Shown: positions 9,350-17,097 of the stretch, piece after piece
Layout: every line of letters begins with the position of its first letter
Position numbering within the stretch: the stretch's first letter is position 1
DNA from: Streptomyces sp. NBC_01476
Lineage (GTDB): Bacteria > Actinomycetota > Actinomycetes > Streptomycetales > Streptomycetaceae
Reading direction: 5' to 3'
Assembly: GCF_036227265.1 (NCBI RefSeq)
Contig: NZ_CP109446.1
Span: forward strand, 62,001 to 126,000
DNA: 64,000 bases
Made by a program: the position numbers and the translations under genes
Notes under the pieces: generated by a model
Database searches by the model: none
Told to the model about the DNA's origin: nothing
What the model saw: only the letters and a program-made list of their open reading frames with translations

Positions 9350-9520
9350 GCGGCGGCCCGGAACGCCTCCATCAGTCCGGCGCCCGGATAGGTCCAGAGC
9401 ACCTCGTACGTCCGGCGGTAGGAGCAGGACCAATAGCTCACCACGCGCCGTTCCGTGCGTGCGAAGAAGGCCGGATTCCGCTCGATGAACTCGCCGTAGA
9501 GCCTGCGGCGGGCTGGAAGC
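9350..9520 (-). pseudogene. Fragment of an unidentified protein-coding gene
   Basis: On the minus strand one frame reads like real protein for about 50 residues (pieces such as LYGEFIERNPAFFARTERR and SYRRTYEVLWTYPGAGLMEA), then loses sensible composition on both sides. The local open frame runs on to 9145 as low-quality sequence. I do not recognise the family. It looks like a decayed remnant inside the otherwise gene-free 9117-9616 stretch between the TetR and LysR genes, where I see nothing else. Confidence 0.35.
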
Positions 9521-9616
9521 TGTTCAACCCGGCACCGTGAACGTCGACGCCCCCGAACTCGACGCGCCGGAGGCGGAGATGGGTCCGGGGTCGCAGCGAT
9601 CCTCGCCGGTACCGGG

Positions 9617-10480
9617 TCAGAGGCGCGCGGCCGTGCGGATCAGGCCGGCGAGGGCGAGGGAGCGGCTGTGGGCGGGCCAGGCGATGTGGGTGACGACGGG
9701 AGGCGCGTCGGTCAGGGGGACCGCCGAATGGTCGGCCCACAGCCAGGCGCGGGCGGACTCGGGGAAGACGGCCGCGGTGCGTCCGAGGGCGATCAGCTGG
9801 GCCAGTTGCGTCTGGTCGCGGACCTCGGGGCCCGGGCCGGGCGGGTACGTGCCGTGGCGGGGCCAGCGGGCGAGCGGAAGATCGGGGATGTCGCTGACGT
9901 CGGCCAGGGACAAGGCCGGGCGGGCGGCCAGCGGGTGCCCGGCGGGCAGGATGGCGATCTGCCCCTCGGTCATCAGCTCCTCGCTGTCGAACCCGGTGAG
10001 GGAGTTGTACGGCGTGTGCATGAGCGCCACATCGGCGCGGCCGTCGCGCAGCAGCTCCGCCTGCTCACACGTGCCGCACGGCAGGACCTCGATCTCGGCG
10101 GCGTCGGGCTCGGCGGCGTAGGCGTCGAGAAGCTTCTGCAGCAGTTCGTGGGAGCCGGCGGCCTTCAACGCCAGCACCAGGCGTTCGCGGGGGCTGCCCG
10201 GTCTGTCGGCGCCGCCGGCGCGACGGGCGCGGCGGACGGCGGCGGCGGTCGCGTCCAGGGCTGCCCGGCCTTCGTGCAGCAGCACCTCTCCGGCGCCGGT
10301 CAGTGAGACGCCGCGGCGGTTGCGTTCCAGCAGGGTGACGCCGAGGCGCCGTTCGAGCTGCTGGATCGCCCGGGACAGCGGCGGCTGGGCCATGCCGAGG
10401 CGCTCGGCGGCACGGCCGAAGTGCAGTTCCTCGGCGACGGCCGTGAAGTACCTCAACTCGCGGGTCTCCAGGGTGTCCAT
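9617..10480 (-). CDS. LysR-family transcriptional regulator
   Basis: 287 residues, standard for the family. The N-terminal winged helix-turn-helix is clear: LRYFTAVAEELHFGRAAERL, AQPPLSRAIQQLERRLG and VSLTGAGEVLL (about residues 7-65). The remainder is the periplasmic-binding-like co-inducer domain. It is divergent from an SDR gene with a 93-base gap holding a T-N11-A palindrome, so it probably controls that SDR and itself. Confidence 0.94.
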   Translation of the reverse strand: MDTLETRELRYFTAVAEELHFGRAAERLGMAQPPLSRAIQQLERRLGVTLLERNRRGVSLTGAGEVLLHEGRAALDATAAAVRRARRAGGADRPGSPRERLVLALKAAGSHELLQKLLDAYAAEPDAAEIEVLPCGTCEQAELLRDGRADVALMHTPYNSLTGFDSEELMTEGQIAILPAGHPLAARPALSLADVSDIPDLPLARWPRHGTYPPGPGPEVRDQTQLAQLIALGRTAAVFPESARAWLWADHSAVPLTDAPPVVTHIAWPAHSRSLALAGLIRTAARL

Positions 10481-10500
10481 CGCCCCAGCGTACCTCGGTG

Positions 10501-10515
10501 ATACCTACCGGGTAT
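10501..10515. promoter_or_regulatory. LysR-type T-N11-A box
   Basis: ATACC-TACCG-GGTAT is a perfect 5-base inverted repeat with a 5-base centre and fits the T-N11-A rule of LysR-type operators (T at 10502, A at 10514). It lies 21 bases before the LysR start and 59 before the SDR start. Confidence 0.6.
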
Positions 10516-10573
10516 GACAGCGCACCGGATCGGTGTTGGCCGAGTCACTCGTCCGCGAGCGAGCATCAACGGC

Positions 10574-11311
10574 ATGAGCGAAACGAAGACCGCGCTGGTG
10601 ACCGGCGCGAACAAGGGAATCGGGTACGAGATCGCGAGCGGACTGGGCGCCCTGGGGTACCGCGTGGGCGTGGGGGCGCGCGACGAGCACCGGCGTGAGA
10701 ACGCCGTGGCGAAATTGCGCGCCGCCGGGGTGGACGCGTTCGGCGTACCGCTGGACGTGACCGCCGGCCAGAGCGTCACCGATGCCGCGGAACTCCTCGA
10801 ACGGCAGGCCGGGCGCCTGGACGTCCTGGTCAACAACGCCGGCATCTTGGGAGAGACGGGTCCTGGCTGGGTGCAGGACCCGACCACGCTCGACCCCGGC
10901 CTGGTCCGCACGGTCGTGGAGACCAACGTCATCGGTGTCCTCCGGGTGACCAACGCGATGCTGCCGCTGCTGCGGCGCTCGGCGTCACCCCGCATCGTCA
11001 ACGTCTCCAGCGCCGTCGCCTCCCTGACCCGGCAGGCTGACCCGGACATCGACGTCGGTCCCGTCATGGCGGCCTACGCGCCGTCGAAGACGTTCCTCAA
11101 CGCCGTCACCGTGCAGTACGCGCGGCAGTTCACCGGTACGAACATCCTGATCAACGCCGCCTGCCCGGGCCTGGTGGCGACCGACTTCACCGGCTTCCAC
11201 GGACCCCGCACCCCCGAGCAGGGCGCAGCCACGGCGATCCGGCTCGCCACGCTGCCCGACGGCGGCCCGACCGGTTCGTTCTTCGAGGACGGCGGCGTCA
11301 TCCCCTGGTGA
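10574..11311 (+). CDS. Short-chain dehydrogenase/reductase (SDR)
   Basis: 245 residues, classical SDR. The Rossmann motif TGANKGIGYEIA is at about residues 10-21, NNAG near 87, a catalytic Ser region (VNVSSAVAS) and YAPSK as the Tyr-x-x-x-Lys pair. The open frame extends 20 codons upstream, but the chosen ATG matches the family's N-terminus (short lead into TALVTGAN). Divergent from the LysR gene. The substrate is unknown; NADPH use is likely but not proven. Confidence 0.92.
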   Translation: MSETKTALVTGANKGIGYEIASGLGALGYRVGVGARDEHRRENAVAKLRAAGVDAFGVPLDVTAGQSVTDAAELLERQAGRLDVLVNNAGILGETGPGWVQDPTTLDPGLVRTVVETNVIGVLRVTNAMLPLLRRSASPRIVNVSSAVASLTRQADPDIDVGPVMAAYAPSKTFLNAVTVQYARQFTGTNILINAACPGLVATDFTGFHGPRTPEQGAATAIRLATLPDGGPTGSFFEDGGVIPW

Positions 11312-11366
11312 CCCCGCACCTGTGACTACGACGCCTGCACGGGCCCTCAGCGGGGGTGGGCGGCAG

Positions 11367-11650
11367 CTATGCGTTCTGGCTTGCGGGTACGCGCGGGAAG
11401 GACTCCCAGCGGTCGAGTTCGGCCAGTCGGGAGCGGAGGGAGGCCCGGATGTGCTCGACCGCGTCCGCTCCGACGGCCAGGCGCAAGGGCGGCTCCGCCA
11501 GCGGCGCGACGGCCATGACCGCGTCCGCGACGGCCTCCGGATCGCCGAACGCCTGCGGCGGCAGTGCGGAGAAGTCCGTGAGGAATTTCCCGACGGTCGG
11601 TGCGTAGACGTCGTTCGGGGCGACGACGCGGGGGCTGGTGGAGAACTGGC
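11367..11650 (-). pseudogene. C-terminal remnant of an SDR oxidoreductase
   Basis: One minus-strand frame, ending in TAG at 11369-11367, reads as the tail of an SDR of the type annotated at 47980-48858: FGDPEAVADAVMAVAPLAE, PLRLAVGADAVEHIRASLRS and a closing Leu/Glu-rich helix. It starts abruptly near the 3' end of the neighbouring ATPase gene and has no Rossmann or catalytic part. I infer a truncated gene left by deletion or recombination. The upstream limit is approximate. Confidence 0.6.
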
Positions 11651-11673
11651 GTCTGCCTTCGCCGCGCCCACCC

Positions 11674-14460
11674 TCACCCGTGGGGCTTCCGCTCTTGCGG
11701 CTGCCTCGTGGCAGCAGGCGGGCCCGGCCTTCTCTGCGAGGTGCTGAACCGGGCAGCCCGTCGGCGCAGCAGCCGATGGTGGCCCACGCGCGGCCGCTGT
11801 ACGGCGCCGGGTTCCGGCAGTGTCCGGTAGAAGATCCACTTACTCGCTTCGATCAGTGCCAGATAGCAGACCACCAGACCGGCGAGCGCGGCGAAGAAGG
11901 CCGAAGGCAGGAGCTGGAAGCCGAGGGTATGGGCCAGCGGGGTCGATGGGAGCAGGGCGCCGATGGCGGTCACACCGAGCGCGGACAAGGACAGCGCGAG
12001 ACTGGGGTGGCTGTGCCAGAAGGGGATGCGGCGGGTCCGGATGGCGAAGATCACCAGAGCCTGAGTCGCCAGTGACTCCACGAACCAGCCGGTCCTGAAC
12101 TGCGTCGCTCCGGCATGGAAGACCCACAGCATGACGCCGAAGGTGGCGAAGTCGAAGAGCGAACTGATCGGCCCGAAGGACACCATGAACCGCCGGATGA
12201 AGGCGATGTCCCAGTGCGCGGGACGGCGCAACTGGGCCTCGTCGACGTTGTCGGTGGGAATGGCGAGCTGGCTGCTGTCGTAGAGAAGGTTGTTGAGCAG
12301 GATCTGCGACGGAAGCATCGGCAGAAAGCTCAGGAAGACCGAGGCTCCGGCAGCGCTGAACATGTTGCCGAAGTTGCTTGAGGTTCCCATCAGCACGTAC
12401 TTGATGGTGTTGGCGAAGATCCGCCGGCCTTCGACAACTCCGTCGGCGAGGACATTGAGATCCTTCTCCAGGAGGATCACGTCGGCGGCGTCCTTGGCGA
12501 CATCCGTGGCGGAATCCACCGAGATTCCCACGTCTGCCGCATGCAGGGCGAGTGCGTCGTTGACTCCGTCACCGAGGAAGGCGACATCGTTGCCGGTGGT
12601 GCGCTGTGCGCGGACGATCCTCGCCTTGTCCTCGGGACTGACGCGCGCGAACACGGTGGTGCGTTCGATGGCGGAGACCAGCTGGTCGTCATCGAGCCCG
12701 CGCAGATCTCCACCGGTCAGGGCGGCCGCTTCGGGCAGTCCCAGGTCGTGGCAGACCCGCAGGGCAACGGCGGGGTTGTCGCCGGTGACGATCTTGACGG
12801 TGATTCCCAGGTCCGCCAGCCGCAGCAGCGCGTCCGCCGCGCCGGGTTTGGGCGGATCGAGGAAGACCAGCAGACCACTCAGATTCAGTGCGGTCTCGTC
12901 CCCGGGAGTTGGCTGTCGCAGTCCCGGGGCCGGCCGGGTGGCAACAGCGATGACGCGGTTGCCTGCCGCGAACTCGGCTTCCAGCGCGTGCCGGGCCGAC
13001 CCGGGGACGCTGACGCAGCGCTCCATGACGCTCTCGGGAGCACCTTTGCACACCAGCGTCGTCGCGCCCGAACTGTCCTGGACGACTGCCGAAACCATCC
13101 GGCGTTCGTGGTCGAAGGGCAGCAGCCCGACTCGTGTCCAGGTGCTCACCGCGTCGTGCTGCGTTCGCGCGGCCGGTGATTCCCACAAGGCGGCGTCCAG
13201 CGGATTCTCGCCGGCCGTCGGTCCTCTTGTGGTGTCGCTCTCGGTACCGAGCAGCCCCCAGCGCAGAACCTGTTCCGCGGAGGCTTCACCGACAGGCACC
13301 GCTCGCATGAAGTCGACCCGGCCCAGGGTGAGGGTGCCCGTCTTGTCGGTGAACAGCACATTGACGTCGCCGAGGTCCTCGATGCAGACCAGGCGCTTGA
13401 CGAGTACCTTGCGCCGGCTCAGCCGCCGGGAGCCGGCGGCCAGACTCGTCGAGACCACGGCGGGCAGGAGCTGCGGGGTGATGCCGACCGCGATGGCGAG
13501 AGAGAAGAGCAGCGAGTCGATGACCGGTTTGTGCAGGGCCAGATTGATCACGAGGATCGACGCCGTCAGCGACGCGGCGACGTACACCAGCAGCATGGAG
13601 AAGCGCCGCAGTCCCCGCTGGAACTCGGTTTCCAGCTGATGGCTGCTCAGCCCGGCCGCGATCTTTCCGAACTCCGCGCCGGCTCCGGTGGCGACCACGA
13701 TGCCGCGGCCGCTTCCGGCGTGGACCACCGTTCCCATCAGCGCACAGCCCGTCAGCTCGGCCAGCGCCGGTCCTGGCGGCACAGCGGGGGTCTCCTTGGG
13801 TACCGGGAGGGACTCGCCGGTGAGCACGGATTCGTCGCACTCCAAACCGGTCACCTGGAGCAGCCGGACGTCGGCCGGCACTATGTCTCCCAGCCGGAGT
13901 TCTACGACGTCCCCTGGTACCAGGGTGGTGACCGCGACCTCAACGGGTCTCCCGTCGCGCAGTACCACCGCCTGGTGGCGGATCTGGCTGTGCAGTGCCT
14001 CGGCGGTCTTCTCCGCCCGGAACTCGTTGGCGAAGCTGAGCCCCACCGACAGGGCGACGATCACTCCGATGATGACGGCGGTGCCGCGCTCTCCCACTCC
14101 GTAGGAGACCGCCGCCGCGGCGAGCAGCAGGAGCAGAAGCGGGGATTTCACCTGGCGCCACAGCACCGGGAGCACACGGGCCCGGTGCGACGACACCGCG
14201 TTGGGACCGCCGCGTGACAACCGCTCGGCCGCGTCCTGGGCGGACAGTCCCTCGCTGCTGGAGGCCAGCTGCTCCACGACGCGCTCCCCGGGCAGACAGG
14301 CCGCTGAAGCGATGGCGGAGACCGCCCCGGTCCGCCCGGTTCCGGTGCCCGTGGGAGATGCAGGCGGGCCCTGCCGCCCGGCGGGCACCGCCTCCCGGTG
14401 CCGTGCGAGAGTCCTGGCGAGGTACCGGGGCAGCACACGGCGGTCAGGTGACCTCTTCAC
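11674..14460 (-). CDS. Mg2+-type P-type ATPase (MgtA/MgtB-like)
   Basis: 928 residues. The actuator motif DESVLTGESLPVPKE (near 210), phosphorylation site FTDKTGTLTLG (near 370), nucleotide-binding KGAPESV and hinge GDGVNDALALHAADVGISV are all present. LMGTSSNFGNMFS and the LLYDSSQLAIPTDNVDE segment are the hallmarks I associate with MgtA/MgtB importers (type IIIB), so Mg2+ uptake driven by ATP is the best call. About ten membrane segments are visible. The last 40 residues are Arg/Pro-rich and unlike the family, possibly an altered end next to the SDR remnant. Start is GTG, overlapping the stop of the histidine-kinase remnant (GTGA), with GGAGG upstream. Confidence 0.9.
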   Translation of the reverse strand: MKRSPDRRVLPRYLARTLARHREAVPAGRQGPPASPTGTGTGRTGAVSAIASAACLPGERVVEQLASSSEGLSAQDAAERLSRGGPNAVSSHRARVLPVLWRQVKSPLLLLLLAAAAVSYGVGERGTAVIIGVIVALSVGLSFANEFRAEKTAEALHSQIRHQAVVLRDGRPVEVAVTTLVPGDVVELRLGDIVPADVRLLQVTGLECDESVLTGESLPVPKETPAVPPGPALAELTGCALMGTVVHAGSGRGIVVATGAGAEFGKIAAGLSSHQLETEFQRGLRRFSMLLVYVAASLTASILVINLALHKPVIDSLLFSLAIAVGITPQLLPAVVSTSLAAGSRRLSRRKVLVKRLVCIEDLGDVNVLFTDKTGTLTLGRVDFMRAVPVGEASAEQVLRWGLLGTESDTTRGPTAGENPLDAALWESPAARTQHDAVSTWTRVGLLPFDHERRMVSAVVQDSSGATTLVCKGAPESVMERCVSVPGSARHALEAEFAAGNRVIAVATRPAPGLRQPTPGDETALNLSGLLVFLDPPKPGAADALLRLADLGITVKIVTGDNPAVALRVCHDLGLPEAAALTGGDLRGLDDDQLVSAIERTTVFARVSPEDKARIVRAQRTTGNDVAFLGDGVNDALALHAADVGISVDSATDVAKDAADVILLEKDLNVLADGVVEGRRIFANTIKYVLMGTSSNFGNMFSAAGASVFLSFLPMLPSQILLNNLLYDSSQLAIPTDNVDEAQLRRPAHWDIAFIRRFMVSFGPISSLFDFATFGVMLWVFHAGATQFRTGWFVESLATQALVIFAIRTRRIPFWHSHPSLALSLSALGVTAIGALLPSTPLAHTLGFQLLPSAFFAALAGLVVCYLALIEASKWIFYRTLPEPGAVQRPRVGHHRLLRRRAARFSTSQRRPGPPAATRQPQERKPHG

Positions 14461-14873
14461 CGTCGGCCGCCTCCATCGTCCCCGGGCGGAAGCGGCGCCT
14501 TCCCTTCCCCGCGGGTGCCGCCCTTCCCGCCGGGGCCGACCGTCAGGTTGCCGCCGTGGCAGTGCGCGCGCTCGGCGAGATCGCGCAGGCCGCCGCGGTG
14601 GACGCCTGACGCGTGCGCGTGGCGGGCAACGTTGGAGAGCTCCACAACGGCGGCCGCGTCGTCAGCGATGGCCCGCGGAACGTCCGTGCCGGTGCGTCCT
14701 TCCATCCGCAAAGACGGAGTGAAGCCGAGGGTGCGGACGGCTTTTTCCGTACTGGCGGCGGCACGGGCCCGCAGCCTCGGCCGTTCGCGGTCGGTTTCCC
14801 CGGTGGGGAGCCCGAAGACGGTCAGCTCACCGCCCACGCCCGGTGGGCTGTCCGCGGCTGAACCCTCACTCAC
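14457..14873 (-). pseudogene. Degenerate DevS/NarX-type sensor histidine kinase, internally deleted
   Basis: A 138-residue frame with a good ribosome-binding site (AGGAGG before GTG at 14873) reads as the C-terminal part of a two-component kinase. LGFTPSLRMEGRTGTDVP and a damaged N-box (VVELSNVARHAHASGV) are followed at once by the distal segment GGLRDLAERAHCHGGNLTVG. The G1 part of the ATP-binding lid that normally lies between these is missing, as are the sensor and His phosphorylation domains. It cannot be a working kinase. It sits in a stress-gene cluster of the kind that DevS/DosS kinases control in other actinobacteria, so it may mark a lost local sensor. Its stop overlaps the ATPase start. 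Confidence 0.65.
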
Positions 14874-14889
14874 CGGAACCTCCTCTCAC

Positions 14890-14906
14890 GGTCCGGTTCG
14901 GGGACC
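14890..14906. promoter_or_regulatory. Inverted repeat upstream of the kinase remnant/Mg-ATPase genes
   Basis: GGTCC-N7-GGACC perfect inverted repeat, 17 bases before the GTG of the kinase remnant. It could be an operator for the downstream ATPase transcript; the binding factor is unknown. Confidence 0.3.
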
Positions 14907-15010
14907 ACGGCGTACGGCAGGATCCACGCTAGTGCCCAGCGGCAACCGACCGGTGCACCGCGGCGGACGGAGCCGCCCGGATGCCGCGGCATCCGGGCTT
15001 CCGGCACGGA

Positions 15011-15889
15011 TCACCGGTGCTGCGGTACGACCGCTACCGGGCAGGAGGCATGGTGCAGGAGTGCGTGGCTCACCGGGCCGAGTTGCATGCCGACGAGTGC
15101 TTGGCGCCGGCGTGCACCGACCACGAGCAGGTCGGTGGTCTCGCTCGCCTTGAGCAGGGCGTCACGGGCGGATCCCTCAGGGGTCTCCGAACGGGTGGCC
15201 ACCTTGGGACGGGCCGTCGACGGATCCTCCAGGGCCTCATCCACCGTCTGGCGGGCCGTGACGGCTCCGTGGCACTCCTGTTCGCTCTCCGGCACCTGCG
15301 GGAAGTCCGGCAACCCGTACGCCGGACGGCGCCAGGCGCGGACAGCGACCAACTCCGCATCATGTGCCTGCGCCTCTTCGAAAGCGAATGCGGTGGCAGC
15401 CGAGGACTCTCCCCCGGCACCGATGCCCACGGTCACCTGTGCGAGGTCGCCACGCGTGTGCTGCTCCGAACCTCGCACCACGACCACGGGGCAGTCCGCG
15501 TGGGCTGCCACGGCGAGGCTCGTGGAGCCCAGCAGCAGCCCGGTGACTCCGCCCCTGCCACGATGGCCGACGACCAGGGCCGAAGCATCTTGACCCAGCT
15601 GCACCAGGGCGGAAACAGGGTCGTCGGTCAGGACTTCGACCGTAAGGGGGAGGTCCGGCGCGAGACGCGCCACCCGCTCCCCCGCCGAGCCGACAATGTG
15701 CTCGCTCATGATCTGGCCGGTCGGCCGTTCGGTGCGCACGTCCGGTAGTGCCCGCTCGTACTGCTCCCACCGGGACGCGTGGACCAGCCGCAGCCCGACC
15801 TCGTGCACCTCGGCCTCCCTCACCGCCCAGTCGAGTGCCCGCAGGCTGGAGTCCGAACCGTCCACTCCGACGATCAAAGGTTTCCGCAT
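15011..15889 (-). CDS. Universal stress protein, tandem UspA domains
   Basis: 292 residues forming two UspA domains. The first starts KPLIVGVDGSDSSLRALDWA and keeps the ATP-binding signature G-2x-G-9x-G-S (GHRGRGGVTGLLLGS). The second carries VTVGIGAGGESSAATAFAF, but its signature is broken (GARRRQALVGMQLGP lacks the second Gly). An upstream in-frame start exists; the chosen ATG has GGAGG 8 bases before it and begins the domain. Such proteins bind ATP and support survival under hypoxia and stasis in actinobacteria; a specific role here is inference. Confidence 0.92.
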   Translation of the reverse strand: MRKPLIVGVDGSDSSLRALDWAVREAEVHEVGLRLVHASRWEQYERALPDVRTERPTGQIMSEHIVGSAGERVARLAPDLPLTVEVLTDDPVSALVQLGQDASALVVGHRGRGGVTGLLLGSTSLAVAAHADCPVVVVRGSEQHTRGDLAQVTVGIGAGGESSAATAFAFEEAQAHDAELVAVRAWRRPAYGLPDFPQVPESEQECHGAVTARQTVDEALEDPSTARPKVATRSETPEGSARDALLKASETTDLLVVGARRRQALVGMQLGPVSHALLHHASCPVAVVPQHR

Positions 15890-15966
15890 GGCTCTCGCCT
15901 CCTGACGCGAACCCCCCTCGTGCTGGTCCCACGTCTCCACCGTCCCATGGATCCTTGGAGACGATC

Positions 15967-15983
15967 AGGGCCGAAAGGTCCCT
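15967..15983. promoter_or_regulatory. Possible DosR/DevR-like box upstream of the universal stress protein gene
   Basis: On the minus strand this reads AGGGACCTTTCGGCCCT, an imperfect palindrome resembling the GGGAC...GNCCC boxes of DosR/DevR regulators but with one extra centre base compared with the mycobacterial consensus as I recall it. It is 78 bases before the start codon. The suggestion rests on similarity and gene context only. Confidence 0.35.
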
Positions 15984-16021
15984 CATGGCAGACCGGACAG
16001 CCCCTGCGCCGGTGTGGCCGG

Positions 16022-16951
16022 TCATCGGCCGTCGGGCGGTGGCGTGACGAGCAGCGGGCAGTAGGTGCGGTGGACCAGGGAGCGGCTGGTCGAGCCGAGC
16101 AGCATGCCGCGGAAGCCGCCTTGTCCTCTGGTGCCGACGACCAGGCAGCGTGCGTAGCGTGCCGCGGAGGAGAGCATGTGCGCGGGGTCGCCGATGAGGA
16201 CCTCGTAGCGGACCTCCGTGTCCGGGTACTGCTCGCGGTGGCCGGCCAGTTCCCCGGAGAGCTCGGGTTCGGCGCGCTCCGGGAAGTCCGGCCACGCCGC
16301 TTCCCGTGGGCGGCACACCCGGACCGCCACCAGAGGCGCCTTCGCGGCGGCCGCCTCGGCGAAAGCCAGCCCGACCGCGGCCTGCGAGGCGGCGGACCCG
16401 TCCACACCGACCACCACCGGCGCGTCCGGCGGTGTGTCCACACCGGCGCCGGGCGCCTGGGCGGCTTCGGGCGCGTGGACGGTTTCGGTGGTTCCGGGTG
16501 CTTCGGGGATCAGGGCGAGCGGACACGGCAGATGCCCCAGCAGGGCCTCGCCCTTGCCCCCGTCGGAGAGCGACCCTTGAAGACCGGAGAGCTTGCGGGC
16601 ACCGACCACCAGCAGCGCCGCCCGCTCACCGGCCTCCCGCAGCACATGCACCGGCCGCCCGGCCGCCAGCTGGGTGTTCACCTCCAGGGCGGGGTACCGC
16701 GCCAGAACGGCCCTGCGCTCCTCCTCAAGCAGGACCCTCCCGGTGGTGAGATAGTGCCTCGACCACGCATACGACGGATGATCGGGCCCGACATGCGGCG
16801 CCGCCCCCCGAGGCCACTCCTGCGCATGCAGCAAGCACAGTGGCAGACCCCTGGACGCCGCCTCGTCGGCGGCCCACAGAACCACCCTTTCACTCACCGC
16901 AGTGCGGGTACGCGACACACCCGCCACCACGGAGGACCGCTGCTCGTCCAT
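16022..16951 (-). CDS. Universal stress protein, tandem UspA domains
   Basis: 309 residues. The N-terminal domain (about 1-150) is diverged, with no nucleotide-binding signature (VVGARKLSGLQGSLSDGG). The C-terminal domain opens PVVVGVDGSAASQAAVGLAF and has an intact G-2x-G-9x-G-S (GTRGQGGFRGMLLGS). The two are joined by a Pro/Ala-rich linker near residue 160. The open frame extends 47 codons upstream, but the selected ATG has GAGGGAG 8 bases before it. It lies between another USP gene and a cation ATPase on the same strand. Confidence 0.92.
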   Translation of the reverse strand: MDEQRSSVVAGVSRTRTAVSERVVLWAADEAASRGLPLCLLHAQEWPRGAAPHVGPDHPSYAWSRHYLTTGRVLLEEERRAVLARYPALEVNTQLAAGRPVHVLREAGERAALLVVGARKLSGLQGSLSDGGKGEALLGHLPCPLALIPEAPGTTETVHAPEAAQAPGAGVDTPPDAPVVVGVDGSAASQAAVGLAFAEAAAAKAPLVAVRVCRPREAAWPDFPERAEPELSGELAGHREQYPDTEVRYEVLIGDPAHMLSSAARYARCLVVGTRGQGGFRGMLLGSTSRSLVHRTYCPLLVTPPPDGR

Positions 16952-17097
16952 AGCAGACTCCCTCGCAGGCACCGATTCCGTCCCTCTCCGTCCAGCCTGC
17001 GCCCGGAGCCCGGCACCCGCCAGGGCCGACCGGTCCTGTACCGGGTCCGTACGCCCCACAGCGACGGTTCTCAGGCCGCCGGCAGGCCGCACGCTGC

